The notes under the pieces: model-generated
Databases searched by the model: none
Seen by the model: the letters and a program-made list of their open reading frames with translations, nothing else
Told to the model about the DNA's origin: nothing
Program-made: the position numbers and the translations under genes
Shown: positions 63,789 through 64,000 of the stretch, in pieces
Layout: every line of letters begins with the position of its first letter
How positions within the stretch are numbered: the first letter of the stretch is position 1
Assembly (NCBI RefSeq): GCF_003702705.1
Contig: NZ_QZMN01000001.1
Location: 345,356-409,355, forward strand
Origin: Ornithinimicrobium cerasi
GTDB taxonomy: Bacteria; Actinomycetota; Actinomycetes; Actinomycetales; Dermatophilaceae
Direction: 5' to 3'
DNA: 64,000 nucleotides

Positions 63789-64000
63789 ATGGTGTCCGCC
63801 ACGACTCTGGTTGGACACCGGCGACGGCTCTCCGCACACCAAATCTGGTCTCGGCGTCTGGCAGCTGAGCACCGGTCCCGATCTGCTCGGAGGATGAACA
63901 GCGTGCATCCCAACCTGCTCCGGCTGGACGACCTCGCCGTGCACGTGGCCACCGACCCGCATGTCCAGGCGGTCCTGGGCCTGGGCTCGGCCGGGGTCCA
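63789..64000 (+). CDS. Start of an unidentified gene (runs off the window)
   Basis: From ATG 63789, preceded by a strong GAAGGAGG site at good spacing, the frame is open to the window end. A second in-frame ATG at 63894 also has AGGAGG close to it and begins MNSVHPNLLRLDDLAVHVAT followed by GLGSAG. The latter part may open a nucleotidyltransferase-like domain, but 36 residues are too few to say. It is the first gene after the IS110 element. Confidence 0.5.
   Translation, partial: MVSATTLVGHRRRLSAHQIWSRRLAAEHRSRSARRMNSVHPNLLRLDDLAVHVATDPHVQAVLGLGSAGV

Noticed and set aside
63568-63897. Open frame with AAAGGA before its ATG, overlapping the last partial gene
   Set aside because: The product is Ser/Pro/Trp-rich without recognisable structure, and a frame with a stronger ribosome-binding site at 63789 overlaps it.

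Overview
The window is high-GC actinobacterial chromosome. GTG starts are common, many neighbouring genes overlap by 4 bases (ATGA or GTGA), and the gene families (DUF3000, DUF3618, actinobacterial holin-X, coproheme decarboxylase, DUF6541) are typical of Actinobacteria. An Intrasporangiaceae/Ornithinimicrobium-Serinicoccus type of host is my inference, not something the sequence proves. Most of the window is ordinary, densely packed chromosome.

Layout. 0-8 kb: a cut GNAT gene, then an envelope-sugar group (UDP-GlcNAc 2-epimerase, a fused GT4-GT2 glycosyltransferase, a UDP-ManNAc-type dehydrogenase, a DUF6541 membrane protein) with a lipase-like hydrolase. 8-12 kb: a glycerophosphodiesterase and a coupled phospholipid set (CDP-alcohol transferase, CTP transferase, acyltransferase). 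12-14 kb: a three-gene membrane/stress operon. 14-18.4 kb: a spermidine-synthase-like protein, an HTH-MurA fusion with a palindrome just upstream of its start, RNase D and DUF3000. 18.4-24 kb: heme genes hemE, hemY and chdC (coproporphyrin-dependent route) with nadE, a DUF4349 lipoprotein and msrB. 24-30 kb: a 1777-residue secreted subtilase and a small two-domain regulator. 30-38.5 kb: LigD-type polymerase and ligase, a hydrolase, a RibD-type reductase, PPK2, glycogen debranching enzyme and a YihY protein.

Mobile and accessory parts. A Gly-Cys-Val tRNA cluster ends at 38.86 kb. A 4.2-kb integrated element follows, bounded by a 21-bp repeat of the tRNA-Val 3' end (38844-38864 and 43023-43043). 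It carries a MazEF module, a frameshifted gene, a convergent HigB/HigA-like pair and a frameshifted tyrosine integrase. From 43 to 50 kb come DUF1697, gamma-glutamyltransferase, an acyltransferase-like membrane protein, alpha-galactosidase and galactokinase. 50-56 kb holds a small lipoprotein gene with an in-frame amber codon and a broken SARP/STAND/beta-propeller regulator gene. ackA-pta and an aminotransferase follow. After tRNA-Val(CAC) at 60.3 kb lies a lower-GC accessory stretch with a toxin-antitoxin pair, a VOC protein and an IS110-family transposase.

The best candidates for undescribed biology are the structured noncoding leader of the IS110 element (probable bridge RNA, 62069-62151), the tiny tRNA-integrated element carrying two toxin-antitoxin modules, the HTH-MurA fusion with its palindrome, an RHH-LuxR fusion regulator, hairpin-forming repeats that join two glycosyltransferases in frame, and a GTATGCCG octamer that is strongly over-represented in the native genes but absent from the mobile parts.
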